The notes: generated by a model not told the origin, from the letters alone. DNA of 64,000 nucleotides from Neobacillus niacini (GCF_030817595.1 NZ_JAUSZN010000001.1:5144001-5208000); one strand, 5' to 3'; positions 19,208-31,838 are shown, counted from the stretch's first letter. Program-made: numbers and translations.

Positions 19208-20962
19208 ATGTCAGTTTTTAAAAAATTAAAGTCGTTCTATCTTCCTTATAAAAAGGATTTCATCTGGTCAACGCTCTTTTTAATGATTATGGCTGGGATA
19301 ACGGTGGTTTATCCAATTATTTTGCAGTTGACCATTGATGAAGTAGTGCTAGGCGGGCAATATAGCTGGGTGCCATGGATTTCCTTAGGATTTATCGTGG
19401 TGATGGCAGTCAAAGGATTGTCTGCCTTCATTCAGCATTATTTAGCGGATATGTTTGGCATTAAATCCGTGTATAGTTTGCGAAATGCCCTGTATGAGAA
19501 ACTGCAGCGATTGTCATTTAGCTACTATGATAATGCAAAGACAGGAGATTTAATGTCTCGTTTAACCGCAGATGTTGAAGGTTTTCGTTTTTTTGTATCA
19601 TTCGGTTTTGCGGAGGTTCTGCGTTTTGTCATTGTAGTAGGAGCCAGTTTATGTGTGATGTTTTACTATTCTGTTTCCCTTACTTTGGTTACCATTATGG
19701 CTTTACCGTTTATTAGCATTGCGGTGTACAAATTCGACAAAGCTGTACATCCCGCTTTTCGTGGAATTCGCGAATCATTTGGGCGCTTAAATACAAAGGT
19801 ACAAGAAAATATCAGCGGCATCCATACCGTTAAAGCTTTATCCAAAGAGCAGGTGGAGATTGAACGGTTTAATCAGTCCAATCAAGACTACAGGAGCAAA
19901 CAGCTTTATACCGCTTCCATTTGGGCGAAATACTTCCCACTGATGGAGTTAATTGGGAATATTTCAGTTGTACTACTACTTGGTTTCGGCGGCTATCAAG
20001 TCATCAATGGCAGCTTAAAACCAGGTGAACTTGTCGCATTTTACAGCCTTATTTGGTATATTTTATGGCCGATTATGCATCTCGGTTTCACCATTAATAT
20101 GTTTTCTCAGGCGAAGGCTTCCGGTGAGAGGCTCTTAGAAATCTTAGAAGCCAAGGAAACGATTTTTGATGAAGAAGATGTAAGGAGCAGCGAAAAAATT
20201 GATGGTCATGTTGTATTTCAGAATGTAACCTTTCAGTATCAAAATGAGGATACACACGCTCTCTGTCAGATCAGTTTCGAGGCACCTTCAGGTTCAACCA
20301 TAGGTTTAATTGGAGCCACTGGTGCTGGAAAGACCAGCATTATACAGCTTCTGTCACGCTTTTACGAACCGACGAGCGGGGATATTCTAATCGATGGCCG
20401 GCAAATTAAGGAATATCGGTTAAAGACCTTAAGATCCCAGATTGGAGTAGTATTGCAGGAGACCTTTCTCTTTTCATCAACTGTTAAAGCAAATATTGCT
20501 TATGGGAACCCGGAGGCATCAATGGAAGAAATTACCGATGCGGCTAAACGTGCCGATGCTCATGACTTTATTATGGAGCTCCCAGATGGATATAACACGA
20601 TGCTAGGGGAGAGGGGAATGGGTCTTTCTGGGGGGCAAAAGCAGCGGATTGCCATCGCCCGTGCCATCTGTACGAATCCAAGTATTCTCATCTTAGATGA
20701 TGCCACAAGCGCTGTGGACATGGAAACAGAATTTCACATTCAACAAGCACTTCAAGAAGTCATGAAGGGGAGAACAACCTTTATTATTGCCCACCGTATT
20801 TCTTCGCTGCAGCATGCAGATGAAATCTTGGTATTGGACAATGGAAGCATTGTTGAACGGGGAACACATGAGCAGCTTCTCGCTAGTAATGGAGCATATC
20901 GAAGAATTTATGATATTCAATATCAGGACCAAAAGACCATTATGCAGAATGCAGCAAGGTAG
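19208..20962 (+). CDS. ABC exporter half-transporter, degenerate-site subunit
   Basis: 584 residues: six membrane segments (ABC exporter type 1 fold, to about residue 320) then an ATPase domain. Walker A is GATGAGKTS and the signature LSGGQKQR is canonical. Walker B reads ILILDDATS, with Asp where the catalytic Glu is expected. That pattern marks the subunit contributing the degenerate site in heterodimeric exporters such as BmrC/BmrD (YheI/YheH). It starts behind AGAGGAGG and is followed 8 bp later by its partner. Substrate unknown: multidrug, lipid or peptide are all possible. Confidence 0.92.
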   Translation: MSVFKKLKSFYLPYKKDFIWSTLFLMIMAGITVVYPIILQLTIDEVVLGGQYSWVPWISLGFIVVMAVKGLSAFIQHYLADMFGIKSVYSLRNALYEKLQRLSFSYYDNAKTGDLMSRLTADVEGFRFFVSFGFAEVLRFVIVVGASLCVMFYYSVSLTLVTIMALPFISIAVYKFDKAVHPAFRGIRESFGRLNTKVQENISGIHTVKALSKEQVEIERFNQSNQDYRSKQLYTASIWAKYFPLMELIGNISVVLLLGFGGYQVINGSLKPGELVAFYSLIWYILWPIMHLGFTINMFSQAKASGERLLEILEAKETIFDEEDVRSSEKIDGHVVFQNVTFQYQNEDTHALCQISFEAPSGSTIGLIGATGAGKTSIIQLLSRFYEPTSGDILIDGRQIKEYRLKTLRSQIGVVLQETFLFSSTVKANIAYGNPEASMEEITDAAKRADAHDFIMELPDGYNTMLGERGMGLSGGQKQRIAIARAICTNPSILILDDATSAVDMETEFHIQQALQEVMKGRTTFIIAHRISSLQHADEILVLDNGSIVERGTHEQLLASNGAYRRIYDIQYQDQKTIMQNAAR

Positions 20963-20970
20963 GTGAAAAT

Positions 20971-22779
20971 ATGGAAGAAATTCAGAGGAAAAAACAAATA
21001 TTGGAGCGTTTTCACTACTCACAGGATCAGGTGATTGATAAATCATTTAACTGGAAACAAATGTGGCGGTTATTACAATATATAAAACCTTATGCAAAGA
21101 ATTTACTGCCGCTTTCGTTCATGACGGTAATCATTTCAGCAGCGATCCGTTTACTTATTCCGATATTAATTGGGGTGTATACCCTTGACCGCGCACTCAT
21201 TGAAAAAGATACAAATCTGTTAATTCAGCTTGTAAGTATCATTGCCGGGTTATATGTATTGTCCTATATCGTCAATGCATTAAGGATCCGCTGGATGAAC
21301 CAGCTGGGGCAAAATGTCATTTATGATTTGCGCAAACATTTATTTACACATGTACAGTCCTTATCCCACCGATTCTTTGACCAGCGCTCAGCCGGGTCTA
21401 TTCTTGTGAGGATAATGAATGACATTAACTCCTTGCAGGAGTTGTTTACAAACGGGGTTATCAATCTATTAACGGATTTTCTCTTATTGATTGCCACTAT
21501 TTTTATTTTGTTTTCAATCAATGCGAAACTTACGATTGCCATCATGGTCATCCTGCCGATCATGTTTTTCATCTCTACAAACTTGCGCAAAAAAATCCGC
21601 CTGTCTTGGCAGCAGGTGCGTTTAATCCAGTCAAAGATAAACTCACATTTAAATGAAAGTATTCAAGGCATTCGTGTTACACAGACATTTACACAGGAAT
21701 CAGAAAACAACCAATTCTTTAAGGAGATGAACAAGGATAACTTCGAAACATGGCAGCAGGCGGTCCGAAAAAATGCCATGTTTGGCCCATTTGTTGAAAT
21801 AACAAATGCTATCGGAACAGCTATACTCATCTGGTATGGGGCGGTTCTTATCATGAATGGGGAATGTACCATTGGAGAATTTGTCTCCTTTGCCTTTTAT
21901 TTAGGAATGTTCTGGGAGCCAATTTCCAGGCTGGGTCAGTTGTATAACCAACTTTTGATTGGAATGGCGTCATCGGAGCGGATATTTGAATTCTTAGATG
22001 AACGGCCTTTGGTGGCAGAGGCAGCTAAACCATTGGTGCTTCCTTCCATCCAAGGAAATATTGATTTTGAGGATGTAGAGTTCTCCTATAATTCTGACCG
22101 AAAAGCGTTAAACGGCGTTTCTTTTTCTATCAAAGCAGGTGAGACAGCAGCACTTGTTGGGCACACGGGCTCTGGGAAGACGACCATTGCGAATTTAGTC
22201 AGCCGATTTTATGATGCGACTGCAGGTGTGGTCAAGATTGATAACCATCCGATTCAAGAACTGTCTATTGCAAATCTCCGTTCACAAATTAGTGTGGTCC
22301 TGCAGGATACATTTATCTTTTCAGGGACTATTATGGAAAACATTCGGTTTGGGAATCCACGGGCGAGTGATGAAGAAGTAATTGCCGCAGCACAAGCGGT
22401 AGGGGCAGACACATTCATTACTAAGCTTTCCAATGGCTATCAAACAGAGGTGGAAGAGCGGGGGAATGTTCTGTCTGTTGGAGAACGGCAGCTGCTCTCC
22501 TTCGCGAGGGCACTCTTAGCTTATCCAAAAATTCTAATCCTTGATGAAGCAACTGCTAGTATTGATACAGAGACCGAAGTTAAGATACAAAATGCACTAA
22601 GGACTTTGTTAAAAGGAAGAACAGCGATTATGATTGCACACAGGCTCTCAACCATTAGGGAGGCAGACAAGATTATTGTCCTAGACCATGGGGAAATTCT
22701 GGAGCAGGGGAATCATGAGCAATTAATGGAGAAGCAAGGGGTTTACTATGAATTGGTAAGGGCGCAATACAAGATGTAA
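20971..22779 (+). CDS. ABC exporter half-transporter, catalytic-site subunit
   Basis: 602 residues: six membrane segments then an ATPase domain with Walker A GHTGSGKTT and Walker B ILILDEATA carrying the catalytic Glu. Its signature motif is LSVGERQLL, which departs from LSGGQ. In a heterodimer this altered signature would face the Walker motifs of the first subunit, so one composite site is degenerate and one canonical, as in BmrCD-type pumps. An N-terminal cytoplasmic extension of about 35 residues precedes the membrane domain. It forms an operon with the previous gene and ends at a shared terminator. Confidence 0.92.
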   Translation: MEEIQRKKQILERFHYSQDQVIDKSFNWKQMWRLLQYIKPYAKNLLPLSFMTVIISAAIRLLIPILIGVYTLDRALIEKDTNLLIQLVSIIAGLYVLSYIVNALRIRWMNQLGQNVIYDLRKHLFTHVQSLSHRFFDQRSAGSILVRIMNDINSLQELFTNGVINLLTDFLLLIATIFILFSINAKLTIAIMVILPIMFFISTNLRKKIRLSWQQVRLIQSKINSHLNESIQGIRVTQTFTQESENNQFFKEMNKDNFETWQQAVRKNAMFGPFVEITNAIGTAILIWYGAVLIMNGECTIGEFVSFAFYLGMFWEPISRLGQLYNQLLIGMASSERIFEFLDERPLVAEAAKPLVLPSIQGNIDFEDVEFSYNSDRKALNGVSFSIKAGETAALVGHTGSGKTTIANLVSRFYDATAGVVKIDNHPIQELSIANLRSQISVVLQDTFIFSGTIMENIRFGNPRASDEEVIAAAQAVGADTFITKLSNGYQTEVEERGNVLSVGERQLLSFARALLAYPKILILDEATASIDTETEVKIQNALRTLLKGRTAIMIAHRLSTIREADKIIVLDHGEILEQGNHEQLMEKQGVYYELVRAQYKM

Positions 22780-22802
22780 AAGCACCGCTTAAAGTAGGCA
22801 AC

Positions 22803-22838
22803 AAAAAGACGATTCGTCCCCATCGAATCGTCTTTTTT
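22803..22838. terminator. Bidirectional terminator between exporter genes and scoB
   Basis: AAAAAGACGATTCG pairs with CGAATCGTCTTTTT around a seven-base loop. A and T tracts on both sides let it serve both converging transcripts. Confidence 0.9.
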
Positions 22839-22841
22839 GAT

Positions 22842-23495
22842 CTATTGTACTTCTGTAAGTAGTTCTGAAACTATGAATGTGGCTTCCGTTTTTTGTTTTA
22901 CTTCCTCGACACTAACTCCACTAGCTGTCTCAATAAGGACCATACCTTCTGGTGTAAAGTCAAAGACGGCAAGATCGGTAATGAGGCGATGTACCACTTG
23001 TTTTCCGGTTAGTGGAAGAGTGCATTCTCTCTTAATTTTCGATTCACCGTGTTTATTGACGTGCTCCATTATAACAACCACCCGTTTGGCTCCATTAACA
23101 AGATCCATCGCCCCGCCCATTCCTTTGACCATCTTTCCTGGAATCATCCAGTTAGCCAGGTCGCCGTTTTCGGACACTTCCATGCCGCCAAGGATGGCAA
23201 GATCAATATGGCCGCCGCGAATCATCGCAAAGGATTCAGCACTATCAAAAAAAGAAGATCCCGGAACGGTTGTAATCGTTTCTTTTCCTGCATTAATCAA
23301 ATCAGGATCTTCCTGACCATCTATCGGGTAAGGACCAATACCTAGCAGTCCATTTTCTGACTGTAATAATACGTTGAAATCCTGAGGAATCTCATTTGCT
23401 ACAAGTGTCGGCATTCCGATTCCAAGGTTAACATTCATTCCATCCTTAATTTCCTGCACCGCTCTTTTTACAATTGTTAAACGAGTGTCACTCAT
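22842..23495 (-). CDS. scoB: Succinyl-CoA:3-ketoacid CoA-transferase subunit B
   Basis: 217 residues. The catalytic glutamate that forms the CoA thioester is in [14 protein letters not shown]. The rest follows the ScoB pattern closely ([32 protein letters not shown]). The complex transfers CoA between succinyl-CoA and acetoacetate, allowing ketone-body and short-chain acid use. I prefer ATG 23495; an upstream ATG at 23501 is only three bases from AGGAG. It follows scoA closely, in one operon. Confidence 0.95.
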   Translation of the reverse strand: MSDTRLTIVKRAVQEIKDGMNVNLGIGMPTLVANEIPQDFNVLLQSENGLLGIGPYPIDGQEDPDLINAGKETITTVPGSSFFDSAESFAMIRGGHIDLAILGGMEVSENGDLANWMIPGKMVKGMGGAMDLVNGAKRVVVIMEHVNKHGESKIKRECTLPLTGKQVVHRLITDLAVFDFTPEGMVLIETASGVSVEEVKQKTEATFIVSELLTEVQ

Positions 23496-23519
23496 TTTCA
23501 TCCGCTCCTTTTTATCGTA

Positions 23520-24221
23520 TTATGCCTGAACAACTGTCCGGCGCTCAATGCGTTTTTGATAGTTGGTGCCAACTAAAATACGCTGTACGTAAATTCCTGG
23601 TGTGTGGATTTCATCTGGATCCAGCTCTCCCGCCTCAACGATTTCTTCCACTTCTGCAATCGTAATTTTGCCTGCCATCGCTGCGAGTGGATTGAAATTG
23701 CGTGATGTTTTACGGTAAACGAGGTTGCCAAGGGTATCCGCTTTCCATGCTTTCACAAGCGCAAAGTCCCCAACAATTCCGCGTTCAAGCAGATAGGTTT
23801 TTCCATCAAATTCCTTTACTTCTTTTCCTTCTGCAATCGGGGTTCCAATACCTGTTGCTGTATAAAACCCTGGAATCCCTGCACCGCCAGCTCGTATACG
23901 CTCTGCAAGGGTGCCTTGTGGTGTCAATTCTACCTCTAGTTCACCACTCAAAAATTGCTGTTCGAAAATTTTGTTTTCTCCAACATACGATGACACCATT
24001 TTCTTAATTTGCTTGTTTGCTAGGAGCAGACCTAAACCCCAGTCATCAACCCCGCAGTTGTTACTGACTACCGTTAAATCTTTTGTTCCTTGTTCCTTTA
24101 AAGCTTGAATCGCATGTTCTGGGATGCCACATAAACCAAACCCGCCGACAATTAAAGTCGCACCATCCTGAATGTCTGAAACCGCTTCCGAAAATGAGGT
24201 AACTAATTTACTAGATTTCAT
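23520..24221 (-). CDS. scoA: Succinyl-CoA:3-ketoacid CoA-transferase subunit A
   Basis: 233 residues with the subunit A glycine-rich motif [12 protein letters not shown] and the [15 protein letters not shown] segment. It partners ScoB. ATG 24221 has GGGGAG six bases upstream; the preceding TTG is in frame but less well placed. The gene is divergent from a LysR-type regulator, the usual arrangement when that regulator controls the operon. Confidence 0.95.
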   Translation of the reverse strand: MKSSKLVTSFSEAVSDIQDGATLIVGGFGLCGIPEHAIQALKEQGTKDLTVVSNNCGVDDWGLGLLLANKQIKKMVSSYVGENKIFEQQFLSGELEVELTPQGTLAERIRAGGAGIPGFYTATGIGTPIAEGKEVKEFDGKTYLLERGIVGDFALVKAWKADTLGNLVYRKTSRNFNPLAAMAGKITIAEVEEIVEAGELDPDEIHTPGIYVQRILVGTNYQKRIERRTVVQA

Positions 24222-24345
24222 CAATATTCTCCCCTTTTAGTCTGAATATTCTATTACCTACTAGTTTACATGCCGTTTATTTATAAGTAAAATACATAAA
24301 AAGAATAAATAATATGAATATCTGGAATAAATGGGGGAGCAACCT
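24222..24345. promoter_or_regulatory. scoA / LysR-regulator divergent promoter region
   Basis: An AT-rich 124-base gap between divergent genes. It should hold both promoters and any LysR T-N11-A operator, but several weak candidates exist and I cannot choose between them. Confidence 0.3.
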
Positions 24346-25212
24346 GTGGAACTTCGCGATTTAAGGTCTTTTATTGAAGTAGTGATTCATCAAAGTTTTA
24401 CAAAAGCGGCGGCACATTCCTATCTTTCACAGCCTTCTTTCAGTAAGGCAGTAAAAAAGCTAGAGGAAGAATTGAACGTAGAATTGTTCGACCGCTCCAC
24501 CCGTCATTTACGTTTGACAGATGCCGGACAGATTGTTTATGAGCAAGCACAAAAGGCAGTGGAGTCACTGTCTGAGATCACCAACCTTCTTGACGACTTA
24601 AAGAATGTTACATCTGGTGAAATTAGAATAGGGATTCCACCGCTAATTGGCACATTGTTTTTTCCAACTATAGCGATGCGGGTTCAGGAAAAATACCCTA
24701 ACGTTTCTCTGCATTTAGTGGAAAGAGGTGCAAAACTTATCGGTCAGCTTGTTGAAAACGGACAGGTCGACCTCGGCATAATCGTACTGCCAGCTGACAC
24801 ATCAAAGTTTAATGTGCAGCCATTCATCACAGATGAATTTGTTCTTTATGTACAAAAAAACCACCTGATGGCTAAAAGAAACACCGTTGAAATCAGTGAG
24901 TTAAAAGAAGAGAAGTTTATTCTTTTTTCAGATGAGTTTACGCTGCATGACTATATTAAAAATGTTTGTATAGAGGCAGGTTTTATTCCGGAGGTCTCTT
25001 ATCAGAGTTCACAGTGGGACTTAATACTAGAGCTTGTTTCTTCACAGTTTGGCGTAACATTGCTGCCAAAGTCTATTTACAGTAAACAAAATAATCCTAA
25101 TGTTCATATCGTCCCACTTGCAGAGCCAACATTGTACTGGAGACTTGGCATTATCACGAAAAAGGATGCATACCACTCGTTTACCTTGAGAGAGGTATTA
25201 AAGATGTTTTAA
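24346..25212 (+). CDS. LysR family transcriptional regulator
   Basis: 288 residues. N-terminal winged helix-turn-helix (SFTKAAAHSYLSQPSFSKAVKKLE is the recognition region, here residues about 17-40) and a periplasmic-binding-like effector domain. GTG 24346 is chosen because GGGGGAGC lies at the right distance; an ATG at 24331 is in frame but overlaps that site. Divergent placement suggests control of scoAB, perhaps in response to a CoA-pathway acid; this is inferred from position only. Confidence 0.88.
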   Translation: MELRDLRSFIEVVIHQSFTKAAAHSYLSQPSFSKAVKKLEEELNVELFDRSTRHLRLTDAGQIVYEQAQKAVESLSEITNLLDDLKNVTSGEIRIGIPPLIGTLFFPTIAMRVQEKYPNVSLHLVERGAKLIGQLVENGQVDLGIIVLPADTSKFNVQPFITDEFVLYVQKNHLMAKRNTVEISELKEEKFILFSDEFTLHDYIKNVCIEAGFIPEVSYQSSQWDLILELVSSQFGVTLLPKSIYSKQNNPNVHIVPLAEPTLYWRLGIITKKDAYHSFTLREVLKMF

Positions 25213-25244
25213 AATGGATTGCCCAAACTTGGAGTAAAAGATTT

Positions 25245-25287
25245 AAAAAAGGTGACTTTCAGTTCTAGACTGAAATCGCCTTTTTTA
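25245..25287 (+). terminator. Terminator after LysR gene
   Basis: AAAAGGTGACTTTCAGT pairs imperfectly with ACTGAAATCGCCTTTT and runs into TTTTATTTT. Confidence 0.8.
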
Positions 25288-25298
25288 TTTTGTGCTCA

Positions 25299-25591
25299 TT
25301 TAGTAAAAATATGGATATGCTTCCCGGGTGGTTTTATGTGTTAGGTAAAACTCTCCTTTATAATATCAATTTTTACTAAAATTGATTGGTAATTTGTTTA
25401 CTGAGATATATATGTAAAAATTGAATGATTTTACCCTATGTTCCAAGAAATACTACTAAAAATCCTAGAATTGTTCATATTTTACTGTGATAACAGAGTA
25501 TAATTCTACCAAACTAAAGAATTTGACTATTATAAATATATAAAAACATTTTTAGTAAAATATTAAATGAAAGCATTTACTTTTAGTAAAA
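25299..25591. repeat. Repeated TTTTASTAAAA operators upstream of sugar operon 2
   Basis: An 11-bp palindrome, TTTTA-C/G-TAAAA, occurs exactly at 25371-25381, 25550-25560 and 25581-25591. A ten-base match is at 25299-25308 and a 9/11 match at 25451-25461. The two proximal copies are centred 31 bp apart, about three helical turns. The last one lies inside the promoter spacer. The likely binder is the LacI-family regulator encoded at the operon's end; this pairing is inferred. They fill the 420-base gap before the binding-protein gene. Confidence 0.6.
25568..25581 (+). promoter_or_regulatory. cre-like CcpA site
   Basis: TGAAAGCATTTACT matches TGWAARCGYTWNCW at 13 of 14 positions (A for the central G). 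It overlaps the -35 box of the operon promoter, a position expected to repress. Confidence 0.6.
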
Positions 25592-25604
25592 CTGTCATTA
25601 TAAT
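25576..25604 (+). promoter_or_regulatory. sigma-A promoter of sugar operon 2
   Basis: TTTACT, 17-base spacer, TATAAT. The perfect -10 box ends 28 bp before the ATG of the binding-protein gene. The spacer contains one TTTTAGTAAAA operator, and the -35 box overlaps the cre-like site. Confidence 0.7.
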
Positions 25605-25632
25605 AATCCTATAAACTACTAGGAGGGATAGA

Positions 25633-26871
25633 ATGAACGTACCAAAGAGAATGAAATTGTTTTTCCTTTTTACTATTGTAGCCACACTGCTGTTATCCGC
25701 TTGCAGTTCATCCGATACAAACGGAGAGAAAGCGGAGGATGGGAAAGTAAAGTTAAGGTTTGCAACGTGGGATGTTGGTGACGATGTCGAGTTGCAACAA
25801 GGATTAATCGATGAATTTAATGCGAAAAATAGCGATATCGAAGTAGTTTTGGAAGCTTACGGCGGCGATTATGACACGAAGATTACTGCAGGAATTGGTG
25901 CTAAGGACGCTCCGGATATCATGTATATGTGGAATTATCCGCAATATAAAGATGCTCTAGAACCGCTTGATTCTTATATTAAGGATAGAGGGGAAGAGTA
26001 CAAGAGTAACTTCTATGAAGCATTATGGAACTATAACTCCGTTGGAGAGGATATTTACGGTCTTCCTGTAGGTTATACGACACATGTTGTTTACTATAAT
26101 AAAGATTTATTTGACGCAGCAGGGCTTGAGTATCCACAAGCTGGTTGGACATGGGAAGATCTACAAGCTGCAGCTAAGAAACTAACGAATAAGGATAAGA
26201 AAATTACTGGATTTGCTTTCCCAGGTCAACCTGACCCATATGATTTTGAGATGTATTTATGGGGGAATGGTGCTTCTTATGTAGATAATAAAGGTAAATT
26301 AGATGGCAATTTGAATTCAAAGAAATCAATTGAGACGTTTAAAATGTTCCAAAATATGCTGGAAGAGGGTATTGCGATTACCACAGAAGGCTGGGGTGAT
26401 ACTGAAATGAAATCAGGCAAAGTAGGTATGTTTATTAACGGTGCCTGGTACCTTTCCGCTTTTACAGAAGCTGGAATCAACTATGGAGTTGTTGAAATCC
26501 CTGCGTTTGGTAATAATCCAAGTGCTAGTATCGTAAGTTCTTCTGGTATTGCAATGTCCAAGGATTCTAAATACAAAGAAGCTGCCTTTAAATTTATGGA
26601 ATTTTGGACAGGCGAACAAGCAAATAAAGCACGACTATCCTTTGAACTTCCAGTATTAAAAAGTGTAGTTGAATCAGAAAAGCTCCAAGAAGATCCAATT
26701 AAGAAAGTATTCTACAACATGCTAGAACAAAGTGAAGGATATACACCAACATCGTTTGTAACAGAAGACTGGAGTAAACTATCTGACGATTTAAGTTTAG
26801 TGTTTGAACAAATCTTTAATCCAAGTACTCGTGTTGATCCTAAAGAAGCTTTAAATAGTGTAGCTAAGTAA
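25633..26871 (+). CDS. Sugar-binding lipoprotein of ABC importer
   Basis: 412 residues with a lipoprotein signal peptide (LLLSACSS, lipidated Cys24) and a family 1 extracellular solute-binding fold (KLRFATWDVGDD at the start of the mature domain; DIMYMWNYPQY and YYNKDLFDAAG are typical). ATG 25633 follows AGGAGGG. It binds a saccharide outside the membrane for the two permeases downstream. The nearby GH2 and GH63-like hydrolases suggest a galactose- and glucose-containing oligosaccharide. A strong hairpin follows the stop codon inside the operon. Confidence 0.92.
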   Translation: MNVPKRMKLFFLFTIVATLLLSACSSSDTNGEKAEDGKVKLRFATWDVGDDVELQQGLIDEFNAKNSDIEVVLEAYGGDYDTKITAGIGAKDAPDIMYMWNYPQYKDALEPLDSYIKDRGEEYKSNFYEALWNYNSVGEDIYGLPVGYTTHVVYYNKDLFDAAGLEYPQAGWTWEDLQAAAKKLTNKDKKITGFAFPGQPDPYDFEMYLWGNGASYVDNKGKLDGNLNSKKSIETFKMFQNMLEEGIAITTEGWGDTEMKSGKVGMFINGAWYLSAFTEAGINYGVVEIPAFGNNPSASIVSSSGIAMSKDSKYKEAAFKFMEFWTGEQANKARLSFELPVLKSVVESEKLQEDPIKKVFYNMLEQSEGYTPTSFVTEDWSKLSDDLSLVFEQIFNPSTRVDPKEALNSVAK

Positions 26872-26882
26872 GATATTGCCAG

Positions 26883-26923
26883 TGAGAATATATCATGGCA
26901 GCATGATATATTCTCATTTTTTT
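26883..26923 (+). terminator. Intra-operon terminator/attenuator after binding-protein gene
   Basis: A perfect 14-bp stem (TGAGAATATATCAT with ATGATATATTCTCA) and six-base loop are followed by seven Ts. Placed between binding protein and permeases, it should lower permease expression relative to the binding protein. Confidence 0.85.
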
Positions 26924-26971
26924 AAATAATCTGTCGGATTCAAAAAGGTCACACCATTAAGAGGGAAATAT

Positions 26972-27910
26972 ATGTTTACTAAAAAGAACAAACCAAAAAA
27001 ATTCACATTAGTCCGTAAAAGAGTGCCATTTTTATTTATTTTACCGTGGATCATCGGTTTTATTGTTTTCACTTTAGGACCTTTGGTTTTTTCATTAATC
27101 ATGAGTTTGTTTGATTGGCCGATTGCCGGTGAAGCGAAGTTTATTGGCTTTGATAACTTTAAAACGATGTTTACGGCTGATCCACAATTTTATGATTCGC
27201 TCGTGATCACCTTGAAATTCGCCTTAATATTTGTGCCATTAAACCTCTTAGTTGCTTTGGTGCTCGCACTCCTTATCACTCAGCCAATTAAAGGAATTAA
27301 GATATTTAGGACAATCTTCTATCTGCCGGCAGTTGTATCCGGTGTAGCAGTGTCCATTATATGGGGTTGGATGTTTAACTCTGAATATGGAGTTTTAAAT
27401 TATATATTATCTTTGCTTGGAATTGAAGGACCAGACTGGCTTATTGACCCTAAGTGGGCAATCATAACGATTGTAATTGCAAGTGCTTGGGGCGTCGGGA
27501 CGATGATGTTGATTTTTTATACCGATATTAAAGGAATTCCTTATGAAATGTATGAAGCTGCATCCATTGATGGTGCGGGTCCTATCAGACAATTTATTAG
27601 TATTACCATTCCAACCATTACACCAACCATTTTATTTAATGTCATCACATCTGTTATCGCCGCATTACAGCAATTAACGTTAGTGTTGTTATTAACAGGT
27701 GGCGGACCTTTAAAATCGACGTATTTCTATGGACTATTCGTTTATAACAATGCATTTAAACATCATGAACTCGGTTATGCGAGTGCAAATGCTTGGTTTA
27801 TGTTTATTATCATCCTGCTGTTGACGATGTTAATCTTTAAGTCGTCCTCTGCGTGGGTATTTTATGAGGCTGAAGTGAAAAAGGAAAGAAAGGGCAGGAA
27901 AAGAAAATGA
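26972..27910 (+). CDS. Sugar ABC transporter permease (MalF/UgpA type)
   Basis: 312 residues, six membrane segments, with the EAA loop YEAASIDGAGPIRQFISIT. A short Lys-rich tail ends the protein. ATG 26972 follows AGAGGG. Its stop overlaps the start of the second permease by four bases (ATGA), indicating coupled synthesis. As in the first sugar locus no ATPase gene is present, so a shared MsmX-type ATPase is likely. Confidence 0.92.
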   Translation: MFTKKNKPKKFTLVRKRVPFLFILPWIIGFIVFTLGPLVFSLIMSLFDWPIAGEAKFIGFDNFKTMFTADPQFYDSLVITLKFALIFVPLNLLVALVLALLITQPIKGIKIFRTIFYLPAVVSGVAVSIIWGWMFNSEYGVLNYILSLLGIEGPDWLIDPKWAIITIVIASAWGVGTMMLIFYTDIKGIPYEMYEAASIDGAGPIRQFISITIPTITPTILFNVITSVIAALQQLTLVLLLTGGGPLKSTYFYGLFVYNNAFKHHELGYASANAWFMFIIILLLTMLIFKSSSAWVFYEAEVKKERKGRKRK

Positions 27911-28728
27911 AGATAACCCGAAAACATAAAATCATTGTTTACAGTATTCTTGTCCTTTTTTCGCTCTATTTTCTATTTCCTTTTATATGGGCATTTATCA
28001 CAGCGATTAAATCAGAAGCAGAAGTATTTAGCTTTCCACCTAAATTCGTGCCTGATGTACCACTTTTAAGCAATTTTATCGATGCTTGGAATAGCCAGCC
28101 ATTTGGTACGTATTTTAAGAACTCTATGATTGTAACCGTATTGACAACAATTGGTCAGCTTATCTCCTGTTCCTTGGTTGCGTATGGTTTTGCTAGATAT
28201 GACTTTAAATATAAAAACATTCTTTTTATGTTGCTTTTATCAACGATGATGATTCCATGGGATGTTACGATGATTCCGCTTTATATGGAATTTAATATGT
28301 TTGGCTGGATCAATACGTTAAAACCATTGATTGTCCCTGCCTTCTTCGGCTCAGCTTATAATATCTTTTTGCTAAGGCAGTTTTTAATGAATATTCCTAA
28401 AGATTTAGAGAATGCAGCCAGAATCGATGGAGCAAACGAGTTCCAAATCTTTTATAAAATTTTCTTACCTATCATGAAGGCTCCATTAACATTGATTGCT
28501 GTACTAAATATCATTTTGGTTTGGAACGACTACTTAGGTCCGCTTATTTATTTGAATGACCAATCCAAATATACGATGGCACTTGGTTTAGCTTCATTCC
28601 AAGGCGTACATGAGCTTCAAATTATTCCCATTATGGCAATGACACTCGTTATGATCATTCCGCCAGTCATCGTTTTTGCCTTTGCGCAGAAATACATTGT
28701 TGAAGGAATTAGCGGCTCTATCAAGTAA
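27907..28728 (+). CDS. Sugar ABC transporter permease (MalG/UgpE type)
   Basis: 273 residues with six membrane segments and the EAA motif ENAARIDGANEFQIFYKIF. Typical length for the MalG-like partner. It overlaps the upstream permease by four bases and is followed 21 bp later by the GH2 gene, so all belong to one operon. Confidence 0.92.
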   Translation: MKITRKHKIIVYSILVLFSLYFLFPFIWAFITAIKSEAEVFSFPPKFVPDVPLLSNFIDAWNSQPFGTYFKNSMIVTVLTTIGQLISCSLVAYGFARYDFKYKNILFMLLLSTMMIPWDVTMIPLYMEFNMFGWINTLKPLIVPAFFGSAYNIFLLRQFLMNIPKDLENAARIDGANEFQIFYKIFLPIMKAPLTLIAVLNIILVWNDYLGPLIYLNDQSKYTMALGLASFQGVHELQIIPIMAMTLVMIIPPVIVFAFAQKYIVEGISGSIK

Positions 28729-28731
28729 TAA

Positions 28732-31809
<3,078 letters not shown>

Positions 31810-31820
31810 ATTTTAAAAAG

Positions 31821-31838
31821 GCAGGGGAAACCCTGCTT
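31821..31838 (+). terminator. Short hairpin between GH2 and GH63-like genes
   Basis: GCAGGG-GAAA-CCCTGC followed by TTATTT. The six-bp stem with a GNRA loop and interrupted T tract could be a weak terminator or an mRNA-stabilising hairpin. Confidence 0.35.

Noticed and set aside
22837..23316. 159-codon plus-strand frame
   Set aside because: It is the antisense of scoB, which matches a well-known family over its full length.
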